From: Rebecca billardiae RCC1528
Lineage: Eukaryota > Haptophyta
Length of the DNA: 64,000 nucleotides
Reading direction: 5' to 3'
Assembly: GCA_965240325.2 (NCBI GenBank)
Contig: OZ251232.1
Location: 2,046,001-2,110,000, forward strand
Below the pieces are notes generated by a model. It saw only the letters and a list, made by a program, of their open reading frames with translations. It was not told the DNA's origin and ran no database searches. A program made the position numbers and the translations under genes. Positions 23,133-33,304 of the stretch are shown here, piece after piece. Every line of letters begins with the position of its first letter. The first letter of the stretch is position 1.

Positions 23133-23431
23133 GCTCTTGGACCGCGCTCACGCTGCGCGCGCGGCGGAGCGCATGGCTTTTTCCTTATTATGATCGCTGC
23201 ATCAAGCTGGCCAGCCTGCACACCTGCCGCAAGCGCGTTGACCCTGCTCCGGCAGTTCGAACCCCGTGACATTGACTGTCGCGGCGGTTGAAATGCGGAT
23301 CGTGGTCGTCTCGCTCGTCGGCGAGACCGCCAGCAGATTCTCCGCCGTCCGCGCAGCGCGCCCGCCACGCGTGTAGAGTCTCAATTTTGCGACAAGAAGG
23401 CGCTGAAATCATTTTTCGAGCGTGGCCACGG
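22477..23431 (-). repeat. Segmental duplication, copy A (promoter and 5' end of the proline-rich gene)
   Basis: This 955-bp block is repeated at 43271-44212 (942 bp) in the same orientation. It covers the first ~220 codons of the proline-rich glycoprotein and about 300 bp upstream. Differences are mostly small indels (such as TTATTATG versus TTATG near 23187) with few substitutions. The match stops abruptly after CGAGCGTGGCCACGG at 23431. Confidence 0.95.
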
Positions 23432-23530
23432 CCCACGGGCCCACTACCATCTACTCTACTTAATCGTGTAAAGTGGATCCGCGCGGCAGGTGCGCCCGGA
23501 ATACGAAAATGCCCACAATTCGGACTTTAC
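23133..23530. promoter_or_regulatory. Upstream region of the proline-rich gene
   Basis: The first ~300 bp are conserved in the duplicate (44212 side), so they probably contain the promoter. No TATA box is obvious. Beyond 23431 the sequence is unrelated to the duplicate. Confidence 0.45.
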
Positions 23531-23620
23531 CTACGAAAAGTCAGCGGATCGACGCTTTTTACTCCGAAAGTCAGCGGATCGAGGGGTTTTACTCCGAAAG
23601 TCAGCGGATCGCCGGCTTTT
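23531..23620. repeat. Three tandem 30-bp repeats
   Basis: Exactly 30-bp units at 23531, 23561 and 23591, each with (A)AAGTCAGCGGATCG at the centre and TTTT near the end. The period is a multiple of three, so the reading frame stays open across it (10-residue repeats), but no gene is evident. With only three units and no spacers it is not a CRISPR array. Confidence 0.85.
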
Positions 23621-23839
23621 ACCCCGCGTACCCGTGGTTGGGACAGTCTTCGCACATAAACAGCGGGGGCCTGGCGGCCTTGTCCCGGTGGGGCTGGTCG
23701 AACACAGCGCGTCTAGGACGCGACGGAGAAGCTGGTTAGGGCCGGCAGACCCGACGACGATGGGACGAGTTGGCCGTTCAGCGCTGACTAACGGGATCAT
23801 CCGGTGGCGCGCCGCAGTCGCGCGTGCGATTAAGCCAGC

Positions 23840-24536
23840 GGCGCGGCAGCGCGGCACTTCTGCAAGGCCCACCGAGGCGCACGGCGAGGCGCGCGTCGAT
23901 GCAGTCGTCGCTGCGCACGGCCGCTCGGGCACGACGGCGCGGCAACGGCACGCACCGCGGATGGCCCACCGGTCTGCAGGTGCGGGGCGAGCGGCGCAGG
24001 GCACAACCGACTGCACGGCGTAGACTCCTGCAGCCGTCGCTGAGCACGGCCCGTCGGGCACGACGTGGTACGAGCGGCTCGCGTCGGTGTGCATGTTGCG
24101 TCGTGCAGCTCGCGCCGGCGGGCACGCACCTCCGCGATGGCGCCGCGAGCCGCGGGCGGCGCGGGTGACGGCTCGAAGGCCGCGCCTGTTGATGACGAGC
24201 CAGTGAGCCAGTAATAGTCGGGCAAGTCGGCGAGGTAGGCTTGTGGTACAAGCTTCTCCATGAGGCCGTTCGTGCACGTCATCTGATGCGGTTGCGGCTG
24301 CTTGATCGCCGCCACGTGCCGCTGGATCTCCGCCAGATCGGCGCAGTTCCTCGCGACGCCGACGATGGCATCTGGCGCTGGGTTCGGCGGAGGCCCGCGG
24401 ACAGCTGATCCTCGTCGCACACGTGTGTGCGAGCGCGAGTGCCGGCAGCGTCGTCGAGCCACGCCGGATGAGCGCCATTCTGCGTGTCGCGCGCGGCCTT
24501 CGCCGCCTGCAGCAGCGCGCTGAGCTCGTTCGTCAT
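23840..24536 (-). pseudogene. Decayed gene, unknown family
   Basis: An ATG at 24536 opens MTNELSALLQAAKAARDTQN, and protein-like sequence continues to about 24380; after a frameshift it continues with DAIVGVARNCADLAEIQRHV and LMEKLVPQAYLADLPDYYWL to about 24170. The remainder towards 23840 is low-complexity and includes two imperfect copies of a block around GCACGGCC(C/G)(G/C)TCGGGCACGACG (23915 and 24041). No family recognised. It lies between the two inverted-repeat arms and may be a former mobile-element or viral gene. Confidence 0.35.
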
Positions 24537-24599
24537 ACTCAATCGTGTGTGCCGAGCGCACGCGGCGCGGCGGCGAAAGCACTCGTCGCGGTTCCTCAA

Positions 24600-25140
24600 G
24601 GTGGGAGCGGATGGTCGTAGAAAAGCGTCCTATGTGGGAATCGCAACGACATCCCTATGATGCGCGCTCAAAAAGGTAACGACATGCGTTCTCGATTCCC
24701 GAGGCGTGCCTAATCAAAAATCGTTTCGGGGTCCATTGTTCGTATTCCTACTCCGATATTACTTTGGACAGCAGTAGGTGACACCCAATTAAAGGGGGTC
24801 GGAGCTGGGTCTCCCAGGGCTTTCTCACGAATTAAAATTGTTTAAAAGCTGTGTTCACCAGAATTTGCTGCGACAGTAGATAGTGCCAATCCACGTGTGA
24901 GGTATGCGTTTGTCCTTTCCTGCTTGAGTTGCCGCTATTTGGGCCCCGCGCGGCCATGAGTATTGTTCAATATACAGCTGCGAGGTACAAGTATTCAACG
25001 CAGGGGTCGTATTCGTCGATCGATTACAGCCGACGCGACTCAAGTTCATTGGCGGCTCATTATTTGAACAGCAACCGCGATGATACTCGCTCGTCAAGAG
25101 GGGCCCGCTCCAAAGAAATAGAGGGGGCGCTCGGGCCAGG
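24600..25140. other. AT-richer non-coding stretch
   Basis: Base composition drops well below the surrounding GC content (for example around 24720-24860). No gene, RNA or repeat was recognised. Confidence 0.4.
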
Positions 25141-25439
25141 CTGACCGCCGTGACGGGAGGTCGAGATGCCACCGCGGGCGCCGCGGGGCTGCGACCGAGG
25201 GTGTGGACCGTCGGGGTGATGTGTGAGCAAGATGTTCACGCCCTGTCACCTGCAACTGTCGACGGCCGTCCTCCACCTGCACCTCGCCTGCACCTCACGA
25301 CCGGGTGCCCGGATGACCGATCTGTAACGCTCGACGAGTGATCCCGACGGCTCGACGAGTGATCGAGTGATCCGCACGACGGGCGTCGCTTGCAACTGAT
25401 CACGGCCGCTCTCCTGCCCGGCGCTCATGAGGCGCACGC

Positions 25440-26000
25440 TTGATGCGTGTCCTGCGCGGTTGTCACCTAACGACCTGCCCTGGCGGTTGCAACTCGGCTC
25501 TACATCTCTCGACGGAGTGGCGCGCCGCCGTCCGCGTTGCTCGACTGGATCTGCGCACCGGGCCTCGCCTGCAACTGTTTTGATGCGTGCCATGCCCTGC
25601 GCGGTTGGCACCTGGCTGCCTGCCCCTGCTGCTGCAACTCTCGACGGCGGCGCGCCGATCAGTGTTGCTCGACTGGATGTGCGCACCGGGCCTCACCTGC
25701 AACTGCAAGTGTTTACGGCCGTCCACCAGCCCTACGGTCCGAGGCTCAGTCGGCGCGCGCGCTTGATGCGTGCCGTGCCCTGCGCGGTTGGCACCTGGCT
25801 GCCTGGCCCTGCTGCTGCCGAACTCTCGACGGCGGTGCGCCGAATCAGTGTTGCTCGACTGGATTACTGCGCACCGGGCGTCGCCTGCAAGTCGGTTCAG
25901 TACGGCCGTCCACCAGCCCTACATACACGGTGCGAGGCTCAGTAGACAGTAGGGGCGCGCGCTTGATGCGTGCCCTGCGCAGTTGTCAACCGCGCAGGCT
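25440..26000. repeat. Degenerate tandem repeats of ~150-200 bp
   Basis: TGATGCGTG followed by CCTGCGCGGTTG(G/T)CACC recurs near 25440, 25580, 25764 and 25964. Between copies, GTTGCTCGACTGGAT, GCGCACCGGGC and CGGCCGTCCACCAGCCCTAC also recur. The copies have diverged by substitutions and indels. No coding potential of note. Confidence 0.75.
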
Positions 26001-26139
26001 GCACCCGCCACCCGCCCCAGCGTCCGCAGCACTCGGGACCGTGGCGGCAGCAGCTACCTTGACGAATGTATCAATGAGTAATGACCCGGGACCGCCAGCT
26101 GTCTTAGTCTATTACTTAGTATGACGCTGCGGCTGCTAC

Positions 26140-26189
26140 TCGGGCCGGGGGTTTGGCGGTAGCGAAGTTTGTCACTTTGACAAACTGTT
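26140..26189. repeat. Recurrent terminus motif with perfect hairpin
   Basis: TCGGGCCGGGGGTTTGG (26140-26156), identical to 12664-12680, is followed by GTTTGTCACTTTGACAAAC (26167-26185), an 8-bp perfect stem with a 3-base loop. The hairpin-plus-terminus layout is suggestive of a rolling-circle (Helitron-like) or other transposon end, but no diagnostic CTRR end was found. Confidence 0.45.
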
Positions 26190-27497
26190 TCAGCTTCGTC
26201 GGCGTGCGCTATTTTGAGCGCGCGCCTATGAAGGCAGCTGCTATTCAAAGGCGAGTCGCCTATGAAGCCGGCTCCTATGTGCGAATAGCTTACGGGTACT
26301 TGGGAGCGGGCGCTCATATGGCTCACCAGGCCGCGAGGCTGCGCCATGCCGCCCATCTGCACGTCGCCGAATCGGCCGCAAATCGGATGCGAGAGGCGAG
26401 GCGGAGGACGGCAGACATTCGCCATGAGCGTGGTGTCGATCCTTGTTGCGTGCGCCACCGTCGTGCTTGCTCCCGCCGCCGGGAAGCAGGCGCGCAAGCT
26501 GCCGTCCACGCAGGAGGACAATTCCTATCGTTCAACGCATGCGCCGAGCTCTCAATCCAAGTACATGGCGGTTGGGCGACCCTCTCGCCGTTCGTGGACG
26601 CTGCCATACCGTACTGCGCGAACTCTTGCTGCTACCTGCTCCGCCCAGCTGGCACGAAGGTGGGGCGCGAGGTGTTCTACTGGCAGACGTCTGGCAGTAG
26701 ACACCCTGACCTCGCAGCTGATGCTTCCCTCAGTGTGCTGTCCCAGTTGACAGACATGTCGTGGCTTGCGTCTCGGGGGCAGGTATTCATCTACCGTAGC
26801 GCTTCGCCGAGCTACGCCCTGCGCAAGCCGCCTCAGTGAGCGCCGCTCTGAAAGCCTCACCGACCTCTGCGTTCTATCGCGTGCCGCCTCATGCGTGATG
26901 CGGTTGAGCTGCCGTTGCACGCGGCGTGTGGCTCGAGCTCGCGCGGGGCTTGGCGACGCACACGTACGTGCGGAAAGCCGCATTGCCCTCGGCCTACGCC
27001 GCGTTCGACCGCGCGATGGGCGCGGGCACGCTCACCGGTCAGCGTGCGAATGAGCTGCGCGCGCTGATCGCCGGTGAGCTCAGAGCTGCGCGCGCTGCCG
27101 GCAGTCATCCCTGCGAGTGCTGCGGGGCGAAGCGGCGGGCGAGGCGCCAGCAGGAAAGCTCGCAATCGTCGACTCAGCGTTCGTCATGCTGCCCCCACTG
27201 CCACCTGACACGATTGGCCTGCAGTTGAGGGCGCCAAGGCGACGCTGCGCCCGCTCCTAGGGGCAACCGGCGGCTGAGGACGAGTCGAGCGATGCAGTTT
27301 GACTATGAGCTGACCGTTGACGATGATGCTACACGTACTACGACTACTGATGACGATTTTGACGCGCTGCTGGTCTCGGCGGTCATCAGCTGAGCCTGCG
27401 AGTGAGACTTGTTTCTCTCAATGCTGCCATCCGCCGCCGGATATGTGACTGCATGTGAGACCACGATTATCACTTGAGCTCGGCGCCAGCCCGATCG
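26190..27497 (+). repeat. Right arm of a 1.3-kb inverted repeat
   Basis: Diverged reverse complement of 13541-14837. The arms bracket 11.35 kb that contain three apparently functional genes. The outer edge of this arm (near 27497) falls inside a decayed gene that continues to 28205, so the arm is not a clean transposon terminus on this side. The left arm stops at the equivalent codon. Confidence 0.85.
26228..26839 (+). CDS. Hypothetical protein of the inverted-repeat element
   Basis: A 203-residue frame starts MKAAAIQRRVAYEAGSY and ends in ASPSYALRKPPQ. Its last ~100 residues are nearly identical in the left arm (14216-14668), including cysteine-containing PYCANSCCYLL. No known domain, signal peptide or catalytic motif was recognised. 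The N-terminal third looks low-complexity and may not be translated. It could be an accessory protein of a mobile element; function unknown. Confidence 0.35.
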   Translation: MKAAAIQRRVAYEAGSYVRIAYGYLGAGAHMAHQAARLRHAAHLHVAESAANRMREARRRTADIRHERGVDPCCVRHRRACSRRREAGAQAAVHAGGQFLSFNACAELSIQVHGGWATLSPFVDAAIPYCANSCCYLLRPAGTKVGREVFYWQTSGSRHPDLAADASLSVLSQLTDMSWLASRGQVFIYRSASPSYALRKPPQ

Positions 27498-28205
27498 AAA
27501 GCACAGTCCGCCACCCGCGAGGGAATGTGCAGCACGCGGGGCGGGGCGGGTGGCCCGTTGCCCCGCGCGAGCGCGGGTACGCGCTGTATGGCGTAATCGA
27601 GCGCCTCTCCGCCGACGAAGCCGCCTGAATAGATCATGTGCCGCTGTCCTTATCCTGCCGCCAGCCGAGAGCGGTCGTCGCGAGGACGCTTGCCGATGTC
27701 CGCCCCGGGCATGATGGGCTCGGCGCAGGTCGCGTTGACATCGTACACCACCGCCACGCTGAGTACGCGCGCGTTGACGTTCACGCGGTCGTCGCTCTTC
27801 GCCTCTTCGACAGGCCTGGCGCCCGCGTGTTTGGCCGCACGAGGAGCTGTTGGTTGTGCGCGCGCGCGCGCACAGCGACAGCGTGTGCCACGCGCGATCG
27901 AGAGTGGGCACGAGCTGCTCACGCAGGCACGCGAATTGCAGCGTCTCCGTCACCGGCGTGACGACTTCTGCCTCGTCCCGCAGCGCCTGCGCCATGGACG
28001 AGGATGGCGCGGCGAGGTTGCATGCTCGACGTTTCATCTCTCTGCGGATGGCATCACGGGCTTGTCTGTGTCGCGCTGCGGCGAGGGTCGCCGACTCGCG
28101 AAGACGCGGTTGCTGCCACGGCGACAGACCCGGGAGGTGCGTCCGCTGCGCGTCGTCCGCCGTTGGCGCTGCGCTTCCCGTCGCATTCGTCACCGTCGAC
28201 GCCAT
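27470..28205 (-). pseudogene. Decayed gene, unknown family
   Basis: The ATG at 28205 opens MASTVTNATGSAAPTADDAQ; sequence continues through LQFACLREQLVPTLDRAWHT, then after a shift near 27860 through DDRVNVNARVLSVAVVYDVN. An in-frame TAA at 27650-27652 is followed in the same frame by MIYSGGFVGGEALDYAIQRV and ends ...FDRAGAELK with TGA at 27470-27472. One frameshift and one nonsense codon (or an unrecognised intron) interrupt an otherwise convincing ~240-residue protein. No family recognised. The inverted-repeat arm boundary falls within its last codons. Confidence 0.45.
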
Positions 28206-28307
28206 GCACGGCGGACGTGGGCTTCGGATGAGGGACCGCGAGCGACGAAGGACTGATGAGTCCGGTGCGCGGATTCCGGCGATCGAGTTCAGAAGGCCGC
28301 GCCAACA

Positions 28308-28375
28308 GTCTGCAGACCCGGACCTACGCCCCGGACACCCCCCCCGACAATGGTCCGGTAAGGTCCGGCTGCAGA
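28308..28375. repeat. Imperfect hairpin (inverted repeat)
   Basis: GTCTGCAGACCCGGACCT at 28308-28325 pairs with AGGTCCGGCTGCAGAC at 28361-28375 with two unpaired bases. The spacer is a C-rich run. It is possibly the core of a small mobile element. Confidence 0.6.
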
Positions 28376-28800
28376 CTGGCCGCGCCAAATCTTGCGTCGC
28401 GTGCGATGGCGCTTCCCGCGCCCGCGAGACACCTCGTGATGAGGGCCTTTCCGCACCGAGCCCAACGCGCGGCGGTGGATCGCGCGAGATGGTTGTCGTG
28501 CGCAGCGCTTGATGCTATGGCCCGTGCGAGCGCTCGCCGTGCAAGTCAGGCGAGGACCGCCCCAGGTCGCACGATCGTGTCGACGCGCCGAGCGTACCTC
28601 CAAACGCGTCGACTTTGGCCCTCGTTCGACGTGCACGCGAGACGACGAGGGCAGCAATCGCGAATCGGGCGAAAAGCACCCTCGGGAGTCATCGCGCGAT
28701 GTCCGCGCCGGCGTTGGATCTGGCGCGCGCCGCCCACGCGCTCCGCGCCATCCGGTAACTCTTTTTCGGCCGAGCGTCCCCAGTGGGAGCTGCGAGGGCG

Positions 28801-29100
28801 CCCGGTACAGTTTATTTGTTTTAACGTGCGTAAGGCTCACGGTGGCAGGTTGCCGCGCCATCCTTCATCGCACGCTCTCCGAAGAGAGACCTGGAAACTG
28901 GGGGTTTGAACCCATGACCTCAGTAGTGAGCGAGGCGATTTTCTTTTCTTTGCGAGGCGATTTTCTGCTTTAATTTTCCCTTTATTTCTTTTTCTTATTA
29001 TCTTTTCCGCCCGGGCACAGTTACAAGGGGACCTACAGTTTACTATGTTTTAACGTGCACACTTGGTTAAGGCGTGATTGACGACGGCCATCCAACACTG
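28801..29100. repeat. Direct repeat pair enclosing a tRNA-like T-arm
   Basis: TACAGTTTATTTGTTTTAAC (28804) and TACAGTTTACTATGTTTTAA (29031) begin two diverged direct repeats that both continue with CGTGC and GCCATCC. Between them, on the minus strand around 28890-28920, lies GGGTTCAAACCC, a match to the tRNA/SINE B box, with no matching A box or cloverleaf. This may be a truncated tRNA-derived SINE. GCGAGGCGATTTTCT also occurs twice (28929 and 28952). Confidence 0.4.
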
Positions 29101-31338
29101 CACAAAGACACCGCCGCCACATCAATAAAACATTAAGTCCGGCGCAGGCCGCGGGTGAGGCGGGCGCGTTGCCGCACCAGCCCGCACCTCATCGAGGCGG
29201 CCATTGGCAGCAAGCGGCCGCCCCGCGCTCGGAGGCACGCGCTCGGGAGCGCGCTCTGACACCACACGGGGAGGGTGCTGCACCTGGATGTTGTATCCGC
29301 CCAGCCACCTCGAGAGTGCAGCCGCGCCAAATAGGTGGGTCCCTCCCAACTGGGGCGATATTCTGGCGCACTCAGAATGGCGTCCTAGATTTCGTCTCTC
29401 ACCCAGAATCGACGCTATAAATGCGTCCCATCGGGGCGGAGCAAAAGTTTCGACCTCAAATCCTACTCCGCGTGCCGTCGCGCGGCCGAGCGCGCGCGCG
29501 CCGCGCCACTAGTGTCACATAGAGATTTTGCGAAGCGTTACTTGATGGTTATGGTGGCTAGATGGCGACATGCGATCGGAATGACTTATTGGCAACCGTT
29601 GACACCCGACCGAACCATTTTATGAAGCAAAGAGTGGGGCTCTATGCTGTGCGCGGATACCTCCAACAAACTACAGCAAGATCGAGCAGATTACCCACTT
29701 TGTATATAGCCAATTACCCGTATATATAACGACGGTTACCCACTTTATATTGACCATGGATGTGGCTCACTATATATTCAAATTCGTTCCTATATGTGGG
29801 TACGTTTGTTGGGTCATCGAATAGGCGCCGAGCGACGCGGACACAGGCAAACCGGGCCGCAACGGGACTGCCTGCGAGTGGCAGTGTTTGTGGCGGGCTG
29901 CGTGCCGAGGCACGCATCATCGCCCGCCACCGAGCATGTCACCGTCGTCACACGGGAGCCCTCCGCCGTCGAGGCTGGACTATCAGCCAACGCCACCGCC
30001 GGAGCTTGCCGCGCTCGGCGGCTTCCGTGCTCGTACTCAGCGTGTCACCGGTCGTCGTATGCCCACCCGCGTGAGGCCGCCACCAGTCCACGACTACCGC
30101 AGCTGCAGCCCATGCCGTGGACGATACCTCCTACAATCTTCTTGCCAGGCAGCAATACGATAGGTTCACCGACGCTGCTGCTAGGCTGAGAGCACTCAGC
30201 CAGTTGGCCGGCGAGACGTCAGATGGTTGAGCTGCTGGCCTAGCCATCACGTTGCGGCTTCCGCTCGCTCAAGTACACCCAACGTGACGACGAGAACGTG
30301 CCGGGCAATCATCAGACATGTGTCTGAGGGGTCTACCACGCCTAGCCGTAGATTTGCTGAGTACGAGTCTTCGCAGATAACAAGCGGAACGAGTGGGACC
30401 ACCCGATGGCAGGAGCAACAGCGTGGGGTGGCACCCGCGCCTGTCAACGCGACCGAGTTCTGTCAAGAATGGACCCATATCCTGCGACCACGCTCGAGCA
30501 CCGCATATTATGCCCACACTCGGCATAGGGAAGGATCGCTGAGCGCCTGCTGCCGCTGTCAAAGGCCCTGCTGATCTTCCTGGCGCTTGATCGTGCACAC
30601 GGATGGCAAGTCAGCGTGCTCGATGCACATCGCGGCGGCTTCTTAGCATCCCAAGTCCTCAGTGCACCCATCCCAGGCCTGCTGGTCGATTATTGGTACC
30701 AACCCCCACCAAACACGCCCTCTCGGAAGTCGCCAATCGCTCACATGGCTCCCCGAGAGCCCGGGGCTGGCTGTCGTGCGTTCTCACGAGCAGCTTGCGC
30801 GCAGCCCAATTGTCACCTTCACGGTGCGTAGAGCTGCTCAAGATGGCGGGAGCGTCAAGCGTATGCACATGCCTGATGGTGACCCATGCCTCCCGTCGCC
30901 TGACCCGCTTGTAGCGAAAAGTGACCCTGCTCGAAGGCACGGGTCGAACACCTGCCGATCGATTCAAGTTGTCTGTACGCGTCTAGCCGGGCGAGAGTCA
31001 AACATGCCGGCCCGTGCCAGGCGGGGGATGTGTGACCACGGATCCCATCCGTGAGCACGCGCAAAGCGCTGGAGCGCGCGATAGGTGTTGGCAGTAGTCT
31101 ACCCGACACACGGCGGCTCGGTCGCGCTGGAGAGGCGCTCCGACATCGTCGGGAGCGTTCAGATCGGGACCCCGGCCGGCGGCCCGGCGATTTTCCCGAG
31201 CCGCGCCCCGCGCGAAAAGAAATCCGGCCATAAAACACGGTAAATGTTTAAAAGACCGCTGGAAAATCGCCAGGGACCCACCTACGCCAAACGTACACCT
31301 GCCTGCGCTGTGAGCGACGCCACAAACGGCCCGCGCCA
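29101..31338. other. Non-coding region with AT-rich repeats
   Basis: No gene with a recognisable domain was found. At 29690-29752 the sequence TTACCC recurs three times (TTACCCACTTT at 29691 and 29736, TTACCCGTATATATAA at 29714) in an AT-rich island. The rest is GC-rich with short overlapping frames. Confidence 0.4.
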
Positions 31339-31340
31339 TA

Positions 31341-31854
31341 CAGGCAATCGCGGGCAATAAGAAGTCAGAGATCTCACGGCTAGCCTCGGTTTCTTAGCCG
31401 TTCGGTAGCCCGAGCGCCTACGGAGTCTCAGTTTCTTAGCTAGGTCCGCCCGCCGCGCAGGCGCGGGGGGCGCAGGGGGGCAGAGCCCCCCGCTGAGTCT
31501 TTAGGCCCGGCCGGCGAGGCCAACGAAAAGTTTGGGCCTTTTTGGAGCAAATCTGGCATGATGTTGCATGGATGCTGCGGTGCACTGGCCAGGAGTCAGT
31601 CATCAGGAGAAGTCGGGACTTGGCCTGTACTCGTAGTCGGGCCGCGCGCCGCGTCCCCGACGGGCCGACTGCGCCTCGCCCCTCGGCGGACCACTCGACA
31701 CTCGTCAGCCGGGACGACGTAGTCCCGGTTTCTTAGTGTGACTATGCGTATAGCGAACCAGCCAATCGCTAGCCTCAGTTTCTAGGCCAGATCCGCAGAT
31801 AGCAAGCGCCCCAGTTTCTTAACGTGACAGCTCCTTATTGCCCGCGATTGCCTG
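31341..31854. mobile_element. 514-bp MITE with 24-bp inverted termini and TA target
   Basis: Termini begin CAGGCAATCGCGGGCAATAA (31341) and are matched by the reverse complement ending at 31854 (23 of 24 positions). The element is flanked by TA on both sides (31339-31340, 31855-31856). Inside, the motif CAGTTTCTTAG or close variants recurs about five times near the ends (about 31386, 31427, 31724, 31772, 31812), probably subterminal binding sites. A perfect GGGGGGC-AGA-GCCCCCC hairpin lies at 31475-31491. No protein is encoded. CAG...CTG ends and TA target match the larger element at 366-1143. Confidence 0.9.
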
Positions 31855-31878
31855 TAGCTACACTTACAGGGCACAGAA

Positions 31879-32788
31879 GGCCTGTTTTATTTCTACCAGA
31901 TTCCATTTACTATGTCACGGCGACAAACCCGTGCCCGCCAGTGGGAATCGGTGTCACGCCCCGTTCAGTGTACCTCTCACGGCCGATGGCGGCCCCGGCG
32001 TGCGCGAGGAATGCGATTCCTGCACTCCTCGGTGACCGGTGAGTGCAGGAATCCAGTTGCGGCGCTCGTCCGCCTCGTCGTCGTCGCACACGAGGTACAC
32101 TGAAGAGCACGGGTCAGAAGCCAGATCTCTCTGCGCGCTCGCGCCCGCGCGGCGAGGCACTGGCAGGCTTGTTCTGGCATCATCTTGGCCAAGACTGCAG
32201 CCTGCGAGATGCGCGAGGACGCGTGTGCACGCCTTTCCCGCGTCATGGGTGCGCGTGGCACGCACCCTGTCGTCATCTACGCCGAGGAGGCCTGAGCAAC
32301 CAGCCCACCAACCTGCCGTGACCACGTTCAAATGCAGGCGGCAAGCTGCATGCGAGCGCACGCAACGGAAGCATCTCACGCTCGACAAGGAAGTGGCGGC
32401 GGAGCGAGTGTAGCTGGTATCGTTTGCAGCCCATCGGTTGTTCAACAATCCTGGTTCAACAACTGACACGGGCGCGACGCAGCCAAGGCAGAGTGCTTGC
32501 AGCTCGCAGCGCGCCCGCAACTGCGGTTTGCCGCCGCGGCGCGGCGATCGTCACACCGCCGTGCGCTGCGAGTGACCTCTGTGTCATGGCGAAGCACCAT
32601 GGCAAGGCTAAGCAGCATGCCTTGGCAACACCTTTCGCTACAGCTCAGCGCCCTAGTACGAACATGCGCCGACGACGTGCCATCCCTACTCCGCAATCGC
32701 GCCGGCACCCACCACCAGCGGGCAAGCCGCCATTTTACCCGGTTTTGGCGAATGTCGCCGTTGGGCTCTCGTAGAAATAAAACAGGCC
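31879..32788. mobile_element. 910-bp element with 18-bp inverted termini and AGAA flanks
   Basis: GGCCTGTTTTATTTCTAC at 31879-31896 is matched exactly as reverse complement at 32771-32788. AGAA precedes (31875-31878) and follows (32789-32792) the element, a likely 4-bp target-site duplication. It begins 24 bp after the preceding MITE. No transposase is visible; internal frames are short. The superfamily is uncertain: GGCCTGTTT-type ends occur in PIF/Harbinger elements, but a 4-bp duplication is unusual for them. Confidence 0.85.
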
Positions 32789-32792
32789 AGAA

Positions 32793-33304
32793 GTACGATG
32801 GCGGCTGTATATGCACACTACAATATATATATATAATAACGGCACTCGTACGCCGCCTACAGCCTACTGGGCGTCGTCGGCTCAGCTGAAGCGCTGCCAC
32901 TACTCTCTGACTACTAGCTGTCGCGGCCGACTCCACGGGAATCGGACACGACGCCTGCGGTACCCGGCGACCAGAGTGACGCCGCCGTGAGTCGGCCTGA
33001 CGGTCCGACGCGCGGCCGTGAGTGCGACTGACAGGCTGACAGCGGAGACAGGGGTGCGAGACAGGGCAGGGCGAGCCGGGATCACGGGCCTTCAGCGCAT
33101 GGGAGCTGCGCGCGCCGGCGCGGCCGCGCCGGCCGCGGCTGCCCCGGCCCCGTCGCGGTGGTCACGACACGTGACCGGACGCGTCGGCGCCAGGTCGGGT
33201 AGTACATACATGGACGCCTTCGCCGAGCGCGCGCTCGCCTGCCGACTCGCCACTCGCGGCCGGCCGCGGCCGGCCGCGAGCGGCGCGCTCGCGCTCTCGG
33301 CGCG
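32793..33304. other. Downstream flank of the FHA/AP2 gene
   Basis: An (AT)n tract lies at about 32822-32836. No gene recognised. The segment is the 3' flank of the minus-strand gene ending at 33305. Confidence 0.4.

Noticed and set aside
23240-23320. tRNA-like GGTTCGAAC on the minus strand upstream of the proline-rich gene
   Set aside because: No acceptor stem, D-arm or anticodon arm can be folded around it; the T-stem has mismatches.
23531-23620. CRISPR-like array of three 30-bp repeats
   Set aside because: The repeats abut without spacers, only three copies exist, and the genome is eukaryotic.
28860-28960. A functional tRNA gene on the minus strand
   Set aside because: Only a B-box-like T-arm is present; no cloverleaf or A box could be found, so it is listed only as a possible SINE remnant.
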